This document shows, piece after piece, positions 57,992-58,183 of a stretch of 58,183 bases of DNA (position 1 is its first letter; each line of letters starts with the position of its first letter). The position numbers and the translations under genes were made by a program. Source of the DNA: a virus; IMG/VR virus record IMGVR_UViG_3300032156_000010, positions 1 to 58,183 of that record; one strand, given 5' to 3'. The notes beneath the pieces were generated by a model, which saw only the letters and a list, made by a program, of their open reading frames with translations, searched no databases and had not been told where the DNA came from.

Positions 57992-58003
57992 TAATGTTAG
58001 ATT
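57975..58003 (+). promoter_or_regulatory. Promoter of the Y RNA / Ro60 unit
   Basis: TTGACA (57975-57980), 17 bases, TAGATT (57998-58003). The expected start, seven bases on, is G at 58010, which is the first base of the outer stem of Y-RNA-like hairpin 1. This exact fit supports both the promoter and the RNA 5' end. Confidence 0.75.
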
Positions 58004-58009
58004 ATAAGC

Positions 58010-58093
58010 GGCGAGGTTGCGTAGGTGAGAGTTACTTCGTTCAGCAAACGTTGGCCGAAAGGCCAGTCTCTCTTGCCGGCTGTTCTCCTTGCC
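58010..58093 (+). ncRNA. Y-RNA-like hairpin 1 (no tRNA domain)
   Basis: Outer stem GGCGAGG (58010-58016) pairs with CCTTGCC (58087-58093). Then TTGCGTA / GGCTGTT internal loop, stem GGTGAGAG/CTCTTGCC with G-T pairs, and apical GGCC-GAAA-GGCC. Same design as the hairpins at 57-138 and 158-286, with different stem sequences that still pair. First of the tandem set, at the promoter start point. The last part overlaps the terminal repeat, so the next hairpin is reached by crossing the circle closure. Confidence 0.72.
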
Positions 58094-58183
58094 CTTCAAT
58101 CTCCGCTACAAAATGGGGTTGCGTAGGTGAGAGATACTTCGGCCTTGGAACCTTGCCCGAAAGGGCAGTTTCTCTCGCCGGCT
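58057..58183. repeat. Terminal direct repeat, right copy
   Basis: Identical to bases 1-127. Joining the two copies gives one continuous run: Y-RNA-like hairpin 1, hairpin 2, the YrlA-type RNA, terminator, rsr. This continuity across the junction is further evidence that the molecule is circular. Confidence 0.9.

Noticed and set aside
1-58183. CRISPR array, insertion sequence or integrase
   Set aside because: No regularly spaced direct repeats, no transposase and no tyrosine or serine recombinase were found on either strand.

Overview
The window is best read as one complete, circular, tailed-phage genome of about 58.06 kb. The last 127 bases repeat the first 127 exactly, which is what an assembler leaves at the closing point of a circular contig (a fixed overlap of 127 also matches a common k-mer length). 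Gene content (terminase, portal, HK97-fold capsid, tail tube, frameshifted tail-assembly chaperone, 1,006-residue tape measure, no sheath, no integrase) points to a siphovirus-like phage. Base composition is GC-rich, genes carry strong Shine-Dalgarno sites (AGGAGG), and ATGA/GTGA stop-start overlaps are everywhere, so the host is a bacterium. Nothing in the sequence identifies which one.

Layout. (1) 57.97 kb through the origin to 2.3 kb: a promoter, three tandem Y-RNA-like hairpins (the third with a full tRNA-like domain, YrlA type), a terminator, then the Ro60/Rsr protein gene and two small genes. (2) 2.33-39.9 kb: the rightward late block, flanked by an inverted pair of a ~110-nt structured element. 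It holds HNH and MmcB-like nucleases, an M15 peptidase with membrane proteins, 7-deazaguanine genes (QueD, QueE, decayed phosphoribosyltransferase and DpdA remnants, a queuosine-type glycosyltransferase), ParB-like, terminase, portal, head genes, capsid, then a ten-gene glycan/methyl-transfer cassette (21.1-27.8 kb) inserted between head-completion and neck/tail genes, then tail genes and a putative glycosidase. (3) 45.85-39.97 kb: a leftward operon of small unknown genes from one strong promoter. Four of its junctions each hold a type II hammerhead ribozyme placed 1-4 nt after a stop codon and about 30 nt before the next start; the other leaders are structured too. (4) 45.9-58.0 kb: a rightward early/replication block with a ribbon-helix-helix regulator, putative recombination pair with a Cas4-like nuclease, DnaD-like initiator, helicase-loader-like protein, lytic transglycosylase, many small genes, a ParB-family protein, holin-like proteins and RusA.

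How it fits together. The phage makes few replication enzymes of its own (no polymerase or helicase seen) and probably recruits the host replisome through the initiator and loader. RNA-based devices are unusually dense: Ro60 with its own Y RNAs, four hammerheads, a duplicated pseudoknot-capable element, a GC-rich structured leader before the scaffold/capsid genes, and a programmed -1 frameshift. The most notable systems are the Ro60/three-Y-RNA unit, the ribozyme-punctuated operon, and the virion-associated glycan cassette with LicD and cytidylyltransferase.
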